Source: JBBRHQ01 sp963738305 (GTDB lineage: Bacteria; Actinomycetota; Thermoleophilia; Solirubrobacterales; 70-9). Taken from it: DNA of 64,000 bases. This document shows, one piece after another, positions 46,926 to 55,427 of this stretch; position 1 is the stretch's first letter, and every line of letters starts with the position of its first letter. The notes beneath the pieces were generated by a model. That model was not told where the DNA came from. It did no database searches and was given only the letters and a program-made list of their open reading frames with translations. A program made the position numbers and the translations under genes. The stretch lies in contig CAVTVU010000006.1 in NCBI GenBank assembly GCA_963738305.1, positions 124,001-188,000 of the forward strand. Reading direction: 5' to 3'.

Positions 46926-47882
46926 TCAGCAGCGGGTGAAACCGGCGTCCGGAACGCGCCTCTTGACCAGCGTGGAGAAGTCCAGCTGCCTCGACGCGGG
47001 ACAGACGCGGCGCGCGATCGCGGCGGGGGCACGGAGGCCGCGGTGCTTCCAGTCGTCCACGTACTCGGTCTGGAAGACGGCCTTGCCGGCGTCGATGAAC
47101 GGCTGCTCGCGATCGCACTCGTGGTAGTAGAAGCACTCCTCGTTGAGGGACCAGTCGAAGGCTTTGGCCATGCGACGGTCGAGCACCTCGACACCGTTCT
47201 TCATCCCGACCGAGAGCCCGCGGGAGTGCGCTTCCCGGGCCACCTTCAGGTACCAGCCCCGCTCAGCCGGCTTGCGGATCGCGAACCCGGGATGGTTGCC
47301 GAGCGGGTTGTTCTCGTCGGGCTCGACCCCGTCGCAACCGATCGATCGGGCGAGACGCAGGCGGGCCCAGACGATCGGCGCGAATCGGCTCCAGGCGGAG
47401 CGCCGGATATCGAGCCAGCGCTCGCCCGACCACCCGGTGGAGCGTCCGATCACCGACTTCGGGAAGAGGTTCGCGTCGGGCCGGTACCGCTCCCAGGCCC
47501 CCGTGTCGAGGTAGCAGATGGCGATCTTCCTCCGCGAATGCAGACGCCTGACGATCCCCGCGTTGACGCCCTTCGGCCAGCGAGCCGAGCCAAAGCCCCG
47601 CACCTTCACCACCCGAGCCGAGGGCACAGCGTCTTGGAGATCGACGTCGTACATGTCGACCCCCCGCAGGCGACCTATCCGCCCCACGATCTGCCACTGC
47701 CAGCTGGTGCCGGGCGCGGGGCTCCAAACGGCGCGGGCTCCGCTCGCCCCCTCCTGGCCGGCGCCGAAGAGCAGCACGGCCAGGGCGCCGGCGCCGATCG
47801 CCGCCGCCAGCGCCACGATGCCGAGCACCGCCGGCGGCCGCTTCAGGCGGCGGCGCGGTCCGGAGCGGCGGGGGCGGCCCAT
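46926..47882 (-). CDS. GH114-type endo-alpha-1,4-polygalactosaminidase-like protein
   Basis: 318 residues from ATG 47882 (MGRPRRSGPRRRLKRPP), an N-terminally anchored or secreted protein (VLGIVALAAAIGAGALAVLL). The GH114 (TM1410) core is WQWQIVGRIG, VDMYDVDLQD, KIAICYLDTGAWERYRPD, GCDGVEPDENN and FDWSLNEECFYYHEC. Family members cleave galactosamine-containing exopolysaccharide. Together with 45699 it suggests extracellular polysaccharide remodelling. An upstream start at 47921 is less likely. Confidence 0.85.
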   Translation of the reverse strand: MGRPRRSGPRRRLKRPPAVLGIVALAAAIGAGALAVLLFGAGQEGASGARAVWSPAPGTSWQWQIVGRIGRLRGVDMYDVDLQDAVPSARVVKVRGFGSARWPKGVNAGIVRRLHSRRKIAICYLDTGAWERYRPDANLFPKSVIGRSTGWSGERWLDIRRSAWSRFAPIVWARLRLARSIGCDGVEPDENNPLGNHPGFAIRKPAERGWYLKVAREAHSRGLSVGMKNGVEVLDRRMAKAFDWSLNEECFYYHECDREQPFIDAGKAVFQTEYVDDWKHRGLRAPAAIARRVCPASRQLDFSTLVKRRVPDAGFTRC

Positions 47883-47959
47883 CGAGCCAAGATAACGGCA
47901 GTACGAAAGATGGACGGACATGCTTTTCCTCCAGGGAGAGGGCCGGATAGGTTCCGGCG

Positions 47960-48217
47960 GTGAGCGAGTTCACCTTCGTGATCGAGGGCCGCGGTCTGGG
48001 CTCGGCGCTGGCGGAAATGGAGCGCTCGGACTTCGTCGCGGTGCTGGGTCCCCACATCGCCCGCGGTCCCGGCGCCGGACCCGCGGCGGAGCGAATGGTG
48101 GTCGTCGCGACGGCGAGGGATTGCGAGGCCGCCGAGGAGCTGCTCTGGGAGTATCTCGGGCCAAGCCGCAACTACGCGGTGAGCGTCGAGATGCAGTCCC
48201 AGCAGGCAGCGACATAG
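47960..48217 (+). CDS. Hypothetical protein, 85 residues
   Basis: Starts GTG 47960, VSEFTFVIEGRGLGSALAEM; alpha/beta by eye, with a C-terminal helix (CEAAEELLWEYLG). No family recognised and no signal peptide. Codon use fits the genome and no overlapping better frame exists. It is divergent from the GH114 gene. Moderately sure it is real. Confidence 0.55.
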   Translation: MSEFTFVIEGRGLGSALAEMERSDFVAVLGPHIARGPGAGPAAERMVVVATARDCEAAEELLWEYLGPSRNYAVSVEMQSQQAAT

Positions 48218-48387
48218 GCATTCCATGCCGGCCATCCCCTCTCAAGCGGCACGGAAGCCCCTCCCGCGGAAGGGGCCTCTCGCGCATTCGCCCCCGCCGA
48301 TTGAAGGGTTCCGGCGGGGACGTTCTCCCGGATAACGGGACCGGGTGGGCCGCGCTTGCGCGCAGCCCCGGTGCTAGAAATGAAGGA

Positions 48388-48540
48388 GTGGAGCAGGATG
48401 TGGCACCCAGGTCCGAGGACGAGCTCCGAGAGCAGGCGATCGGGAGCCTGAGGAAGGCCGCCAACGCCTGGGACGTCTACGGGCGCAAGCCGATCAGCGA
48501 GTCCGAGATCCAGCGCGAGACCGAGCGCCTGCGCGGCTGA
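48388..48540 (+). CDS. Hypothetical small protein, about 50 residues
   Basis: Acidic/basic helical peptide, EDELREQAIGSLRKAANAWD then YGRKPISESEIQRETERLRG. GTG 48400 with AAGGAG 11 bases upstream and GTG 48388 are both possible starts. No family recognised. The charge pattern and codon bias look coding; it precedes a membrane-anchored protein gene by 28 bp. Confidence 0.55.
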   Translation: MEQDVAPRSEDELREQAIGSLRKAANAWDVYGRKPISESEIQRETERLRG

Positions 48541-48568
48541 TCGTCGGCGCGGCTATCTTCCCGGCCCG

Positions 48569-49267
48569 GTGCGCCGTGCGGACCTTGACCTTCCCCTTGG
48601 GGCGATCGCGATCGTCCTCGCCGGCGTCGCCCTGAGCGCCGCGACAGCGCTGCTGGCCACGGACGAGTTCGCGGGAGGGGTCCACCTCGAGTGGGACGAC
48701 TCCGCCCGGATCGCTGACTCGGCGCCCTCGGAGGCCGGCGGGGTCTCGGCGAAGATCGTCGGCGCCGAGATCGACACGACCCGCTCGAACGCCAGCGGCT
48801 ACCGCCTCTACGAGGTCAACGGCCGGCTCCGCCTCGAGACTCCACGCCACGATGATCGGGCCCTCGCGACATGCACGATCTCGGTGCCGTCGCGCTCGGT
48901 GCTCGGCCGCACCCCGGGCAAGCGGGCCTCCTATCCCCTACCGAGCGAGGAGCTCGCCGACCAGCTGGTGCCGGAGGGCTCGATCGTGCGCTTCTACGCC
49001 AAGGGCACCGACATCGTCGTCGTCCCCCTCAGCGACGCCCTCGATAGCTTCACGACGGCCCCGGGTGTGAAGGTCGAGTGGGGGCCCTACCGGCAGGGCG
49101 AACAGACCTGGAACTGGGTCCTCACGGGCGTCGCGCGCCCCCAGCGGGTCGTCCAGCTCGGTTTCGCGACGCTGTGGCGGACGACCGCGCGGCCGGGGGC
49201 GAGGATCACCTGCCGCGTGACAGACGGGGGCCAGCGAGTCGCGGCGCGGACCGGCGGCGGGCTCTGA
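48569..49267 (+). CDS. Membrane-anchored protein of unknown function
   Basis: 232 residues. One N-terminal transmembrane segment (LGAIAIVLAGVALSAATALL), the rest a beta-rich extracytoplasmic domain (SAKIVGAEIDTTRSNASGYR; VRFYAKGTDIVVVPLSDALD). No recognised catalytic motif. GTG start 48569. It is convergent with the SRAP gene, stop to stop with no gap. Confidence 0.7.
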   Translation: MRRADLDLPLGAIAIVLAGVALSAATALLATDEFAGGVHLEWDDSARIADSAPSEAGGVSAKIVGAEIDTTRSNASGYRLYEVNGRLRLETPRHDDRALATCTISVPSRSVLGRTPGKRASYPLPSEELADQLVPEGSIVRFYAKGTDIVVVPLSDALDSFTTAPGVKVEWGPYRQGEQTWNWVLTGVARPQRVVQLGFATLWRTTARPGARITCRVTDGGQRVAARTGGGL

Positions 49268-49999
49268 TCAGGCGGGGGCGAGCAGCAGCTCCGGTCCCTC
49301 GATCCCCTTGCCCACCTTGTTCAGCTTCGGGTTGGCGGGAGCACTCTCCATCCTCGACGCCTCCAGCGGCCCGCACATCGCCACCGCCTCCTCGGCGCTC
49401 AGCCCGGGGTCGAGCCAGGCGGCCTCCGCCTCGGGGTCGGGGAGGATCGACGGCATCCGGTCGTGGACTTTGGCGACCAGGTCGTTCGGAGTGGTGGTGA
49501 TGATCGTGCAGCTGTAGAGCCACTCGCCCTCCCACTCCTTGCGGGTGCAGATCCCAGCGAAGGCAAAGGGCTCGCCGCCGTCGACCGTGAAGCGCCAGGG
49601 CTGTCGCGGCTGCTTGGGATCCTCGGCCTTCAACCACTCGTAGAAGCCGTCGGCGACGATCAGGCAGCGGTGGCGGAACTTGCCGATCAGGGGCGCGTAG
49701 GCCTTGCTCTCCAGCAACCGCTCGGTCTTCGCGTTGATCATCCGGTAGCCGACCTTCAGGTCCTTGGCCCAGATCGGGATCAGGCCCCAGCGCATCATCA
49801 GGGCCTCGCGCTCGCCCTGCGCCGCTTCCCCGGGGTCCGGCGAGGAGCGGACCGTTAGGACCTCCTGGGTGGGAGCGACGTTGAAGCGGCCGCCGGCGGA
49901 CTCCATCCCCTTGCCGGCCAAGGCCTCTTCCAGCTCGACCTGGAAGCGGTCGGCGACCTTCTTGTTGTCCTTGGTGGTGACCGTGAACCGTCCGCACAT
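49268..49999 (-). CDS. SOS-response-associated peptidase (SRAP/YedK/HMCES)
   Basis: 243-residue enzyme that forms a covalent thiazolidine link with abasic sites in single-stranded DNA. Cys2 (MCGRFTV) is the catalytic nucleophile after Met removal. Asn in MINAKTERL, Glu in VADGFYEWLK and the His in KVHDRMP complete the site; RFNVAPTQEV is also conserved. Intact, normal length. No LexA box was looked for beyond a quick scan. Confidence 0.95.
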   Translation of the reverse strand: MCGRFTVTTKDNKKVADRFQVELEEALAGKGMESAGGRFNVAPTQEVLTVRSSPDPGEAAQGEREALMMRWGLIPIWAKDLKVGYRMINAKTERLLESKAYAPLIGKFRHRCLIVADGFYEWLKAEDPKQPRQPWRFTVDGGEPFAFAGICTRKEWEGEWLYSCTIITTTPNDLVAKVHDRMPSILPDPEAEAAWLDPGLSAEEAVAMCGPLEASRMESAPANPKLNKVGKGIEGPELLLAPA

Positions 50000-50025
50000 G
50001 GCCTCAGTCTCCCATCAGGCCAGGC

Positions 50026-51021
50026 TCAGGCGCTTCGCCCGGCGGGGGGAGCCGGGGCCGCGCGGAGCGTCGGATGCTCCCGGTACCACTCGACCGTGCG
50101 GGTGAGACCATCGCGCAATTGGATTTTTGGCGACCAGCCGGTCATTTGCCGCAGCTTCGCCGGGTCCACGTACTGGCGATCGATCTCGCCCTCCGGGTTA
50201 CCGAGACCGCGTATCTCGGGCTCGATCTCGGTGCCGACGACCTCGCCGAGCAACCGCAGCACCTCCAGCACCGCGTGGGGCTCGCCCCCGCCGGCGTTGA
50301 GCGCCTCCCCCGCCGCCGGCCCACCGGCGCCGACCGCATGCTCGATCGCCAGGTAGGCAGCGACGGCGTCGTCGACGAAGAGGAAGTCGCGCTCGGGGCT
50401 GCCATCGGATCGAATCACCGGGCGGCGCTCATCGAGCATCGCGCAAACTGCCTCGGGAATGAGGCGGGAGAGGTTGAGGTCGCCGCCCCCATAGACGTTG
50501 GCGAAGCGGGTGACCGCCACGGGGAGTCCGAAGCCGCGCCAGTAGCTGAGCGCGATCACGTCCGCCGCGGCCTTGCTTGCCTCGTAGGGGCTGGCCGGCC
50601 GCAGCTGCTGCCCCTCGTGGTAGGGAAGCTCCTCCTGCGGCCCGTAGGCCTTGTCCGAGGATGCGACCACGACCGCCGGCACGTCAGCCCCACGGCAGGC
50701 TTCCAGCAGGGTCCATGTGCCCCGGACGTTCGTCTCGAAGGTCGCCGCGGGAGCGGCCATCGCACTGCCCACGAGCGTCTGCGCAGCAAGGTGGAAGACG
50801 GCGTCGAACTCACCGGCCGAGACCACGGCGTCGACGACCTCGGCGTCGCAGAGGTCGGCGGCGATCATCTCGACCTGGGCCTCCACTCCCTGCAGCGCCA
50901 GGCCGGATACCGGCGGCGAGCCGCGGTCGATGACGGTCACGGCGTCGCCGCGCGCCAGCAGGGCCGTGGCCAGGTGGGACGCGATGAACCCGTGCCCGCC
51001 GGTGATCAGCGAGCGTTTCAT
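50026..51021 (-). CDS. rfbG: NAD-dependent sugar epimerase/dehydratase, CDP-glucose 4,6-dehydratase-like
   Basis: 331-residue SDR. Rossmann motif SLITGGHGFIASHLATALL at the N-terminus, FHLAAQTLVGSAMA, the SSDKAYG signature typical of CDP-glucose 4,6-dehydratases and the catalytic YEASK. The ATG at 51021 begins MKRSLITGG; the upstream extension to 51108 is not conserved. It is 91 bp downstream of the glucose-1-phosphate cytidylyltransferase gene, and the pair makes CDP-4-keto-6-deoxyglucose for cell-surface sugars. A related GDP-mannose dehydratase is the alternative. Confidence 0.82.
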   Translation of the reverse strand: MKRSLITGGHGFIASHLATALLARGDAVTVIDRGSPPVSGLALQGVEAQVEMIAADLCDAEVVDAVVSAGEFDAVFHLAAQTLVGSAMAAPAATFETNVRGTWTLLEACRGADVPAVVVASSDKAYGPQEELPYHEGQQLRPASPYEASKAAADVIALSYWRGFGLPVAVTRFANVYGGGDLNLSRLIPEAVCAMLDERRPVIRSDGSPERDFLFVDDAVAAYLAIEHAVGAGGPAAGEALNAGGGEPHAVLEVLRLLGEVVGTEIEPEIRGLGNPEGEIDRQYVDPAKLRQMTGWSPKIQLRDGLTRTVEWYREHPTLRAAPAPPAGRSA

Positions 51022-51112
51022 CGCGAACGGTCCTCGGATGCGCGGAAACGGGGCGGCAAGGGCGGCAGGATAGAGCGCGGCGGCTGCGGCCGCCGGGGGC
51101 GCCCGCACCCGC

Positions 51113-51841
51113 TCAGGCGACGGGCAGCCAGGGCGCCGCGCCGGAGTGCCAGAGGTCGTTGAGCGTCACCGCGTCCTTGTAGGTGTCGAGGCACTCCCAG
51201 AAGCCCCGGTGGCGATAGCCCGCCAGCTCGCCCTCGGCGGCGAGCCGCTCCAGCGGGGCACGCTCGAGGACGCTCTCCGGCGCGAGGTAGTCCTCGATCC
51301 CGGCTTCGAAGCAGAAGAAGCCGCCGTTGATCCAGTGATCGCTGCGCGGCTTCTCGGTGAACCCCTCGATCAGGTCACCCTCCCCGAGATGGGCCACACC
51401 CCACTGCAGGTTCGGCCTCACCACGGTCACCGTGGCCGTGGAACCCCGGGAGCGGTGGTGCGCGAGCAGCTCACCGAGGTCGATGTCGGCCAGGCCGTCG
51501 GCATAGGTGAGGCAGAACGCCTCACCGGAGAGGGCCCTCGCGGCCGCCAGGGCCCGGCCCCCGGTAGGAGTCCCGGTGCCCGTTTCCAGGCACTCGACGC
51601 TCAGGTGCGCCGGCCAGGCCTCATCGCTCGCGAAGCGCTGGATCGTCTCGCCCAGATAGCCCGTGCAGAGGATGAACCGCTCGAAGCCCTGGCGCGCATA
51701 GATCTCGATTACGTGCCAGAGGATCGGCCTTCCGCCGATCTCGACCAGCGCCTTCGGCATCGTCTCGGTCTTCTCGCGCAGGCGGGTGCCGCGGCCGCCG
51801 CAGAGGATGGCGACCGGAGGCCGCCCTCCGCGAGACTTCAA
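51113..51841 (-). CDS. rfbF: Glucose-1-phosphate cytidylyltransferase-like nucleotidyltransferase
   Basis: 242 residues. N-terminal signature VAILCGGRGTRLREKTETMPK (cut: ILCGGRGTRLREKTETMPKA) with KALVEIGGRPILWH; catalytic YADGLADIDL; WINGGFFCFE; FWECLDTYKDAVTLNDLW. These fit RfbF, which makes CDP-glucose from CTP and glucose-1-phosphate. Intact. It lies 48 bp after the sulfur-carrier gene on the same strand, so it could share that transcript, and is followed by rfbG. Confidence 0.86.
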   Translation of the reverse strand: MKSRGGRPPVAILCGGRGTRLREKTETMPKALVEIGGRPILWHVIEIYARQGFERFILCTGYLGETIQRFASDEAWPAHLSVECLETGTGTPTGGRALAAARALSGEAFCLTYADGLADIDLGELLAHHRSRGSTATVTVVRPNLQWGVAHLGEGDLIEGFTEKPRSDHWINGGFFCFEAGIEDYLAPESVLERAPLERLAAEGELAGYRHRGFWECLDTYKDAVTLNDLWHSGAAPWLPVA

Positions 51842-51889
51842 TTTCCTCTCACGGTGAGAGTCGAGTGAGCTCTCGCCGACGCGGCCGGA

Positions 51890-52162
51890 TCAGCCGCCGG
51901 CGACCGCGGGCAGGATCGTCACCTCGTCGCCGTCGGAGATCTCGGTCTCCAGCCCATCGGTGAAGCGGATGTCCTCGCCGGAGACGTAGACGTTGACGAA
52001 GCGCCGAAGATCCCCGTCCTGGGTGATCCGCTCGCGCAAGCCGTCGTGCTCGTCGAAGACCGCGTCAAGCGCCTCCCCGACCGTCGCGCCCTCCACCTCC
52101 AGCTCCGACTCGCCGCCCGTCGCGGCCCGGAGCTGGGTCGGGATCTTGACCTTCACTGCCAT
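51890..52162 (-). CDS. cysO: CysO-type sulfur carrier protein (MoaD/ThiS family)
   Basis: 90-residue ubiquitin-fold sulfur carrier. It begins MAVKVKIPTQLRAATGG and ends DGDEVTILPAVAGG; the C-terminal Gly-Gly is the site of adenylation and thiocarboxylate formation. The FVNVYVSGEDIRF segment and the ILPAVAGG end are those of mycobacterial CysO, which supplies sulfur for cysteine synthesis via CysM. Here the neighbour is a threonine-synthase-like gene, not cysM, and the ATG overlaps its stop (TGATG). No mec-type hydrolase or MoeZ is in view. Sulfur donation to homocysteine formation is the working idea. Confidence 0.9.
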   Translation of the reverse strand: MAVKVKIPTQLRAATGGESELEVEGATVGEALDAVFDEHDGLRERITQDGDLRRFVNVYVSGEDIRFTDGLETEISDGDEVTILPAVAGG

Positions 52163-53394
52163 CAGGCGGGAACCTCCTGTGTGAACTCAGTCTCGAAGCT
52201 GGCGAGATCAGGGTCGATCTCGTGCATGTGGAACCTATCGCGTGCCGCATCGAGCGTCTTCAGTCCCTCGCCGGTGATGTAGGCGACGATCCGCTCGCCC
52301 TCGCCGATATCGCCCCGTTGAGCGAGCTTGGCGAGGACGGCGACCGTGACCCCGCCGGCCGTCTCGGTGAAGATCCCGGTGGTCTCGGCGAGCAGCCGGA
52401 TGCCGTCGCGGATCTCCCGGTCGGAGACGGCGTCGATCGAACCGCCGCTGCGGCGCGCCTGCTCGAGCGCGTAGGGGCCGTCGGCGGGGTCCCCGATCGC
52501 CAGGCTCTTGGCGATCGTCTGCGGCTTCTGCGGCTTGCAGATCGTCCAGCCCTGCTCGAAGGCCGTGGCGACCGGGCTGCAGCCGCGGGCCTGGGCCCCG
52601 CAGAAGATCGGCTGGCTGCCGGAGACGAGGCCGGCTTCGAGCCACTCCCCGAAGCCGCGGTGGATCTTGGTGAAGAGCGACCCGGAGGCGATCGGGGCGA
52701 CCACCCGGTCGGGAAGCTCCCAGCCGAGCTGCTCGATCGTCTCGTAGGCGAGGGTCTTCGAGCCCTCGGAGTAGTAGGGGCGGAGGTTGACGTTGACGAA
52801 CGCCCAGGGACGGGTCTCGGCGAGCTGGGTACAGAGCCGGTTGACGTCGTCGTAGTTCCCCCGCACGCCGACCAGCTTGGTGCCGTAGACCCCCGTCGCG
52901 ATCAGCTTCTGCTCCTCGAGGTCGGCGGGCACGAAGACGTAGGAATCCAAACCGAGGGCGGCGGCGCGGGCGGCGACGGCGTTGGCGAGGTTGCCGGTGG
53001 ACGCGCAGGCGACGGTCTCGAAGCCGAGCTCGCGCGCCTTGGCGGTCGCAACCGCGACGACCCGGTCCTTGAAGGAGTGGGTCGGGTTCGCACCGTCGTT
53101 CTTGACCCAGACCTCGGCGTCGAGCCCGAGCCGCTCGGCGAGGCGATCGGCGCGGATCAGCGGGGTCAGCCCCGGCTCGAGCGGATCGGCAGGACGGCTC
53201 GCGAACGGGAGGAAGTCGGCGTAGCGCCAGATCCCCCTGGAGCCGGCCTGGATCCGCCTCTTTGCCTCGCCCGGGTCGAGGCCCGAATGGTCGTAGGCGA
53301 CCTCGAGCGGGCCGAAGCACTCCGAGCAGACGAACAGCGCCTCCAGCGGATATGCCGACCCGCACTCCTTGCACCTCAAGCTCTCAACTGACAT
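52162..53394 (-). CDS. thrC: Threonine-synthase-like PLP enzyme under SAM riboswitch control
   Basis: 410-residue fold-type II PLP enzyme. An N-terminal zinc ribbon (LRCKECGSAYPLEALFVCSE) precedes the catalytic domain. The PLP lysine motif reads NPTHSFKDR; standard ThrC has NPTGSFKDR. ACASTGNLANAVAARAAALG binds the PLP phosphate, and APIASGSLFTKIHRGFGEW follows. ATG 53394 is chosen because upstream codons lie in the leader. Known ThrC converts O-phosphohomoserine to threonine. A SAM-sensing leader and coupling to cysO suggest instead, or in addition, sulfhydrylation of O-phosphohomoserine to homocysteine (inference). Confidence 0.88.
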   Translation of the reverse strand: MSVESLRCKECGSAYPLEALFVCSECFGPLEVAYDHSGLDPGEAKRRIQAGSRGIWRYADFLPFASRPADPLEPGLTPLIRADRLAERLGLDAEVWVKNDGANPTHSFKDRVVAVATAKARELGFETVACASTGNLANAVAARAAALGLDSYVFVPADLEEQKLIATGVYGTKLVGVRGNYDDVNRLCTQLAETRPWAFVNVNLRPYYSEGSKTLAYETIEQLGWELPDRVVAPIASGSLFTKIHRGFGEWLEAGLVSGSQPIFCGAQARGCSPVATAFEQGWTICKPQKPQTIAKSLAIGDPADGPYALEQARRSGGSIDAVSDREIRDGIRLLAETTGIFTETAGGVTVAVLAKLAQRGDIGEGERIVAYITGEGLKTLDAARDRFHMHEIDPDLASFETEFTQEVPA

Positions 53395-53422
53395 CCGATC
53401 TCGCTTTCTGCTGCTGCCCTCG

Positions 53423-53453
53423 AAAAAAAACCTCCGCCTGTGTGGGGCAGAGG
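53423..53453 (-). terminator. Riboswitch expression-platform terminator
   Basis: Minus strand: CCTCTGCC-CCACACA-GGCGGAGG followed by eight T, 29 nt before the thrC ATG. The 5' half overlaps CCCCACA, which can alternatively pair with TGTGGGG from the 3' side of riboswitch helix P1, giving an antiterminator. High SAM should favour termination. Confidence 0.85.
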
Positions 53454-53469
53454 TCCGATCGGACGTTCC

Positions 53470-53585
53470 CCACATCTGCCAGGCCTCCAACTTCGCCTGC
53501 TGGACTTGGCACCTTCTCCGAACCGAGCGGTCCGAGTGGTTGCCGGGGCTTCATCGGGCCAGTCCCTCCACCCCTCTAGATGTGG
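53470..53585 (-). ncRNA. SAM-I riboswitch (S-box) aptamer
   Basis: Helix P1 is CCACATCT (53585-53578) with AGATGTGG (53477-53470). Conserved core elements are GGAGGGACTGGCCCGATGAA, CCCCGGCAACC and GGTGCCAAGTCCAGC, all in S-box order. The aptamer leads directly into the terminator above. It therefore senses S-adenosylmethionine and shuts off thrC-cysO when SAM is plentiful. Confidence 0.93.
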
Positions 53586-53603
53586 CGCTATATGTGGCCG
53601 GCG

Positions 53604-53609
53604 ACTATA
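53604..53609 (-). promoter_or_regulatory. Likely -10 box for the riboswitch transcript
   Basis: TATAGT on the minus strand, about 19 bases before helix P1, a suitable distance for a transcript starting near 53598. No clear -35 box was found. The 53610-53740 interval also holds the divergent corA promoter, not identified. Confidence 0.45.
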
Positions 53610-53740
53610 CCATCGCCTCGCGGGGCGATCGCCGGAATGTCCGGGAAATCGTGACAACGATCGTGCTCGGCGTCGCGGCCCGCCCACTAACCTGTCTTCA
53701 CTGGTGATGACTGTGCCGTGCGAGAAGATGAGCAAGAGCG

Positions 53741-54748
53741 ATGCCGAACCTTCCAAAGCCGAGGCTGCGACGGCCGACGCGGCGCGGCGAGCTCATCGCG
53801 CCGGCACCCCTTCCTGAGCGCAGCACGCCAAACGTCGAGCAGATCGACGCCGAGGGCCTGCGCTGGGTCAACATCGATCATCCCAGCAACCTCGAGCGGG
53901 CCTGGATCGCGGAGCAGTTCGACTTCCACCCGCTCGACCTCGAGGACGTCTTCTCGCGCAACGAGCGGCCGAAGATCGACACCTACGACGAGTACCTGTT
54001 CATCGTCCTCCACTTCCCGGTCTTCGATCGGGCGGCGGGGCGTCTCGGCACCGGCGAGCTCGACCTCTTCGTCGGGCCCGGCTTCGTCGTCACGATCCCG
54101 AACCAGCCGCTGAAGCCGGTCGAGTACCTGTTCGAGAGCTGCCGCTCCAAGGAGGAGCTGCGGGAGAAGCTGTTCGCGCGGGGCTCCGGCTACCTGCTCT
54201 ACAGGATCGTCGACGACAGCTTCGATTACTGCTTCCCGATGCTTCGCAAGATCGGCAACAAGCTCGACAACCTCGAGGACGAGATCTTCGAGGGCCGAGG
54301 CGAGGATGTCGTCCGCGACATCTCCAACGTCAAGCAGGAGATCATCAACTTCCGCAAGGTGATCCGGCCCCAGCGGCCCGTCCTGCGCGACCTGGAGTCG
54401 GTCAAGCAGCGCTACCTCGCCCCCGACCTCGACCTCGAGATCTACTTCGACGACGTCGTCGACGCCCACGAACGCATCTGGGACATGCTCGAGAACTACA
54501 AGGAGGTCGTCGTCGCACTCGAGGAGACCAACGAGTCGGTGATCTCCCACCGCGTCAACGACATCCTCCGCGTGCTGACCTCGATCAGCGTGATCGTCCT
54601 GCCGCTGACCCTGATCGCCAGCGTCTGGGGCATGAACGTCGGAGTCCCCGGCGAGGGTGACGCGATGGACTTCTACGTGATCGTCGGCGTGATGCTGGTG
54701 ATGTTGATCGCGATGGTCGGCTACTTCCGCAAGCGCGGCTGGCTCTGA
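53741..54748 (+). CDS. corA: Magnesium/cobalt transporter CorA family
   Basis: 335-residue divalent-cation channel. Long N-terminal cytoplasmic domain (DFHPLDLEDVFSRNERPKI), a stalk helix, then two C-terminal transmembrane helices separated by the selectivity motif WGMNVG (GMN). The C-terminus KRGWL is typical. Intact. ATG 53741. Functions as a pentamer in the inner membrane. Confidence 0.95.
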   Translation: MPNLPKPRLRRPTRRGELIAPAPLPERSTPNVEQIDAEGLRWVNIDHPSNLERAWIAEQFDFHPLDLEDVFSRNERPKIDTYDEYLFIVLHFPVFDRAAGRLGTGELDLFVGPGFVVTIPNQPLKPVEYLFESCRSKEELREKLFARGSGYLLYRIVDDSFDYCFPMLRKIGNKLDNLEDEIFEGRGEDVVRDISNVKQEIINFRKVIRPQRPVLRDLESVKQRYLAPDLDLEIYFDDVVDAHERIWDMLENYKEVVVALEETNESVISHRVNDILRVLTSISVIVLPLTLIASVWGMNVGVPGEGDAMDFYVIVGVMLVMLIAMVGYFRKRGWL

Positions 54749-54938
54749 AGAGTCAATTCCGCTCGAATCCTCCGCTTCCGCTCGCTTCGCATCAACAAGC
54801 ACTGGAAGCCTGCTCGCTCGCTCTCGCGTCCGGTTCGAGCGGGTGGCGGGCGGGATGGCCCCCACTTCGGCTCGCTCGCTTCGCGTCCGGGGCCAGCGGG
54901 TCGCCTGACCCCCACCGGGCCACGTAGGATCGGGGGCC
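54749..54938. repeat. Non-coding spacer with GC-rich repeated blocks
   Basis: No gene. Blocks of the form CTCGCTTCGCGTCCGG recur (about 54820-54835 and 54880-54896), each followed 15-25 bases later by GACCCC or GCCCC. Similar GCGTCCGGGG...ACCCC blocks lie at 59308-59332, 61677-61710 and 61908-61936. A dispersed intergenic repeat is likely. Confidence 0.5.
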
Positions 54939-55427
54939 GTGGCTAGTCAGCGGATCTGGGCGCCCTGGCGCCTCGCCTACGTGAAGGACGCTTCCAAGGA
55001 GACAGAGGAGGAGTGCATCTTCTGCGCCAAGCCGGCGGAGGACGATGACGAGGCGAATCTGGTCGTCCATCGCGCCGGCAGCTCCTTCGTCCTCCTCAAC
55101 CTCTTCCCCTATACGAACGGGCACCTGATGATCGCCCCCTACGAGCATCGCGGCCGCCTCCAGGACCTCGGGCCGGAGACGGTCGCCGAGATGATGGGCC
55201 TGGCCCAGCGGGCGATGGACCGGCTGGAGGAGATCTACGCGCCGCAGGGCTACAACGTCGGCTTCAACCAGGGCCGAGCTGCCGGCGCCGGGGTGGAGCA
55301 CCACATCCACATGCACATCGTGCCCCGCTGGGAGGGCGACACCAACTTCATGCCGGTGATCGCCGACGCCCGGGTGATGCCGCAGAGCCTCGAGGAGAGC
55401 TTTGAGGCGCTGAAGGGAGCTTTTTGA
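54939..55427 (+). CDS. HIT-family hydrolase/phosphorylase, Ap4A phosphorylase-like
   Basis: 162 residues. Starts GTG 54939 (MASQRIWAPWRLAYVKDA). The IWAPWR motif, ECIFC zinc Cys pair, LNLFPYTNGHLMIAPY and the histidine triad EHHIHMHIVPRW identify the actinobacterial HIT branch related to Ap4A phosphorylase. Mycobacterial homologues phosphorolyse diadenosine tetraphosphate. Its 3' end overlaps the phosphohexomutase start by 4 bp. Confidence 0.92.
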   Translation: MASQRIWAPWRLAYVKDASKETEEECIFCAKPAEDDDEANLVVHRAGSSFVLLNLFPYTNGHLMIAPYEHRGRLQDLGPETVAEMMGLAQRAMDRLEEIYAPQGYNVGFNQGRAAGAGVEHHIHMHIVPRWEGDTNFMPVIADARVMPQSLEESFEALKGAF

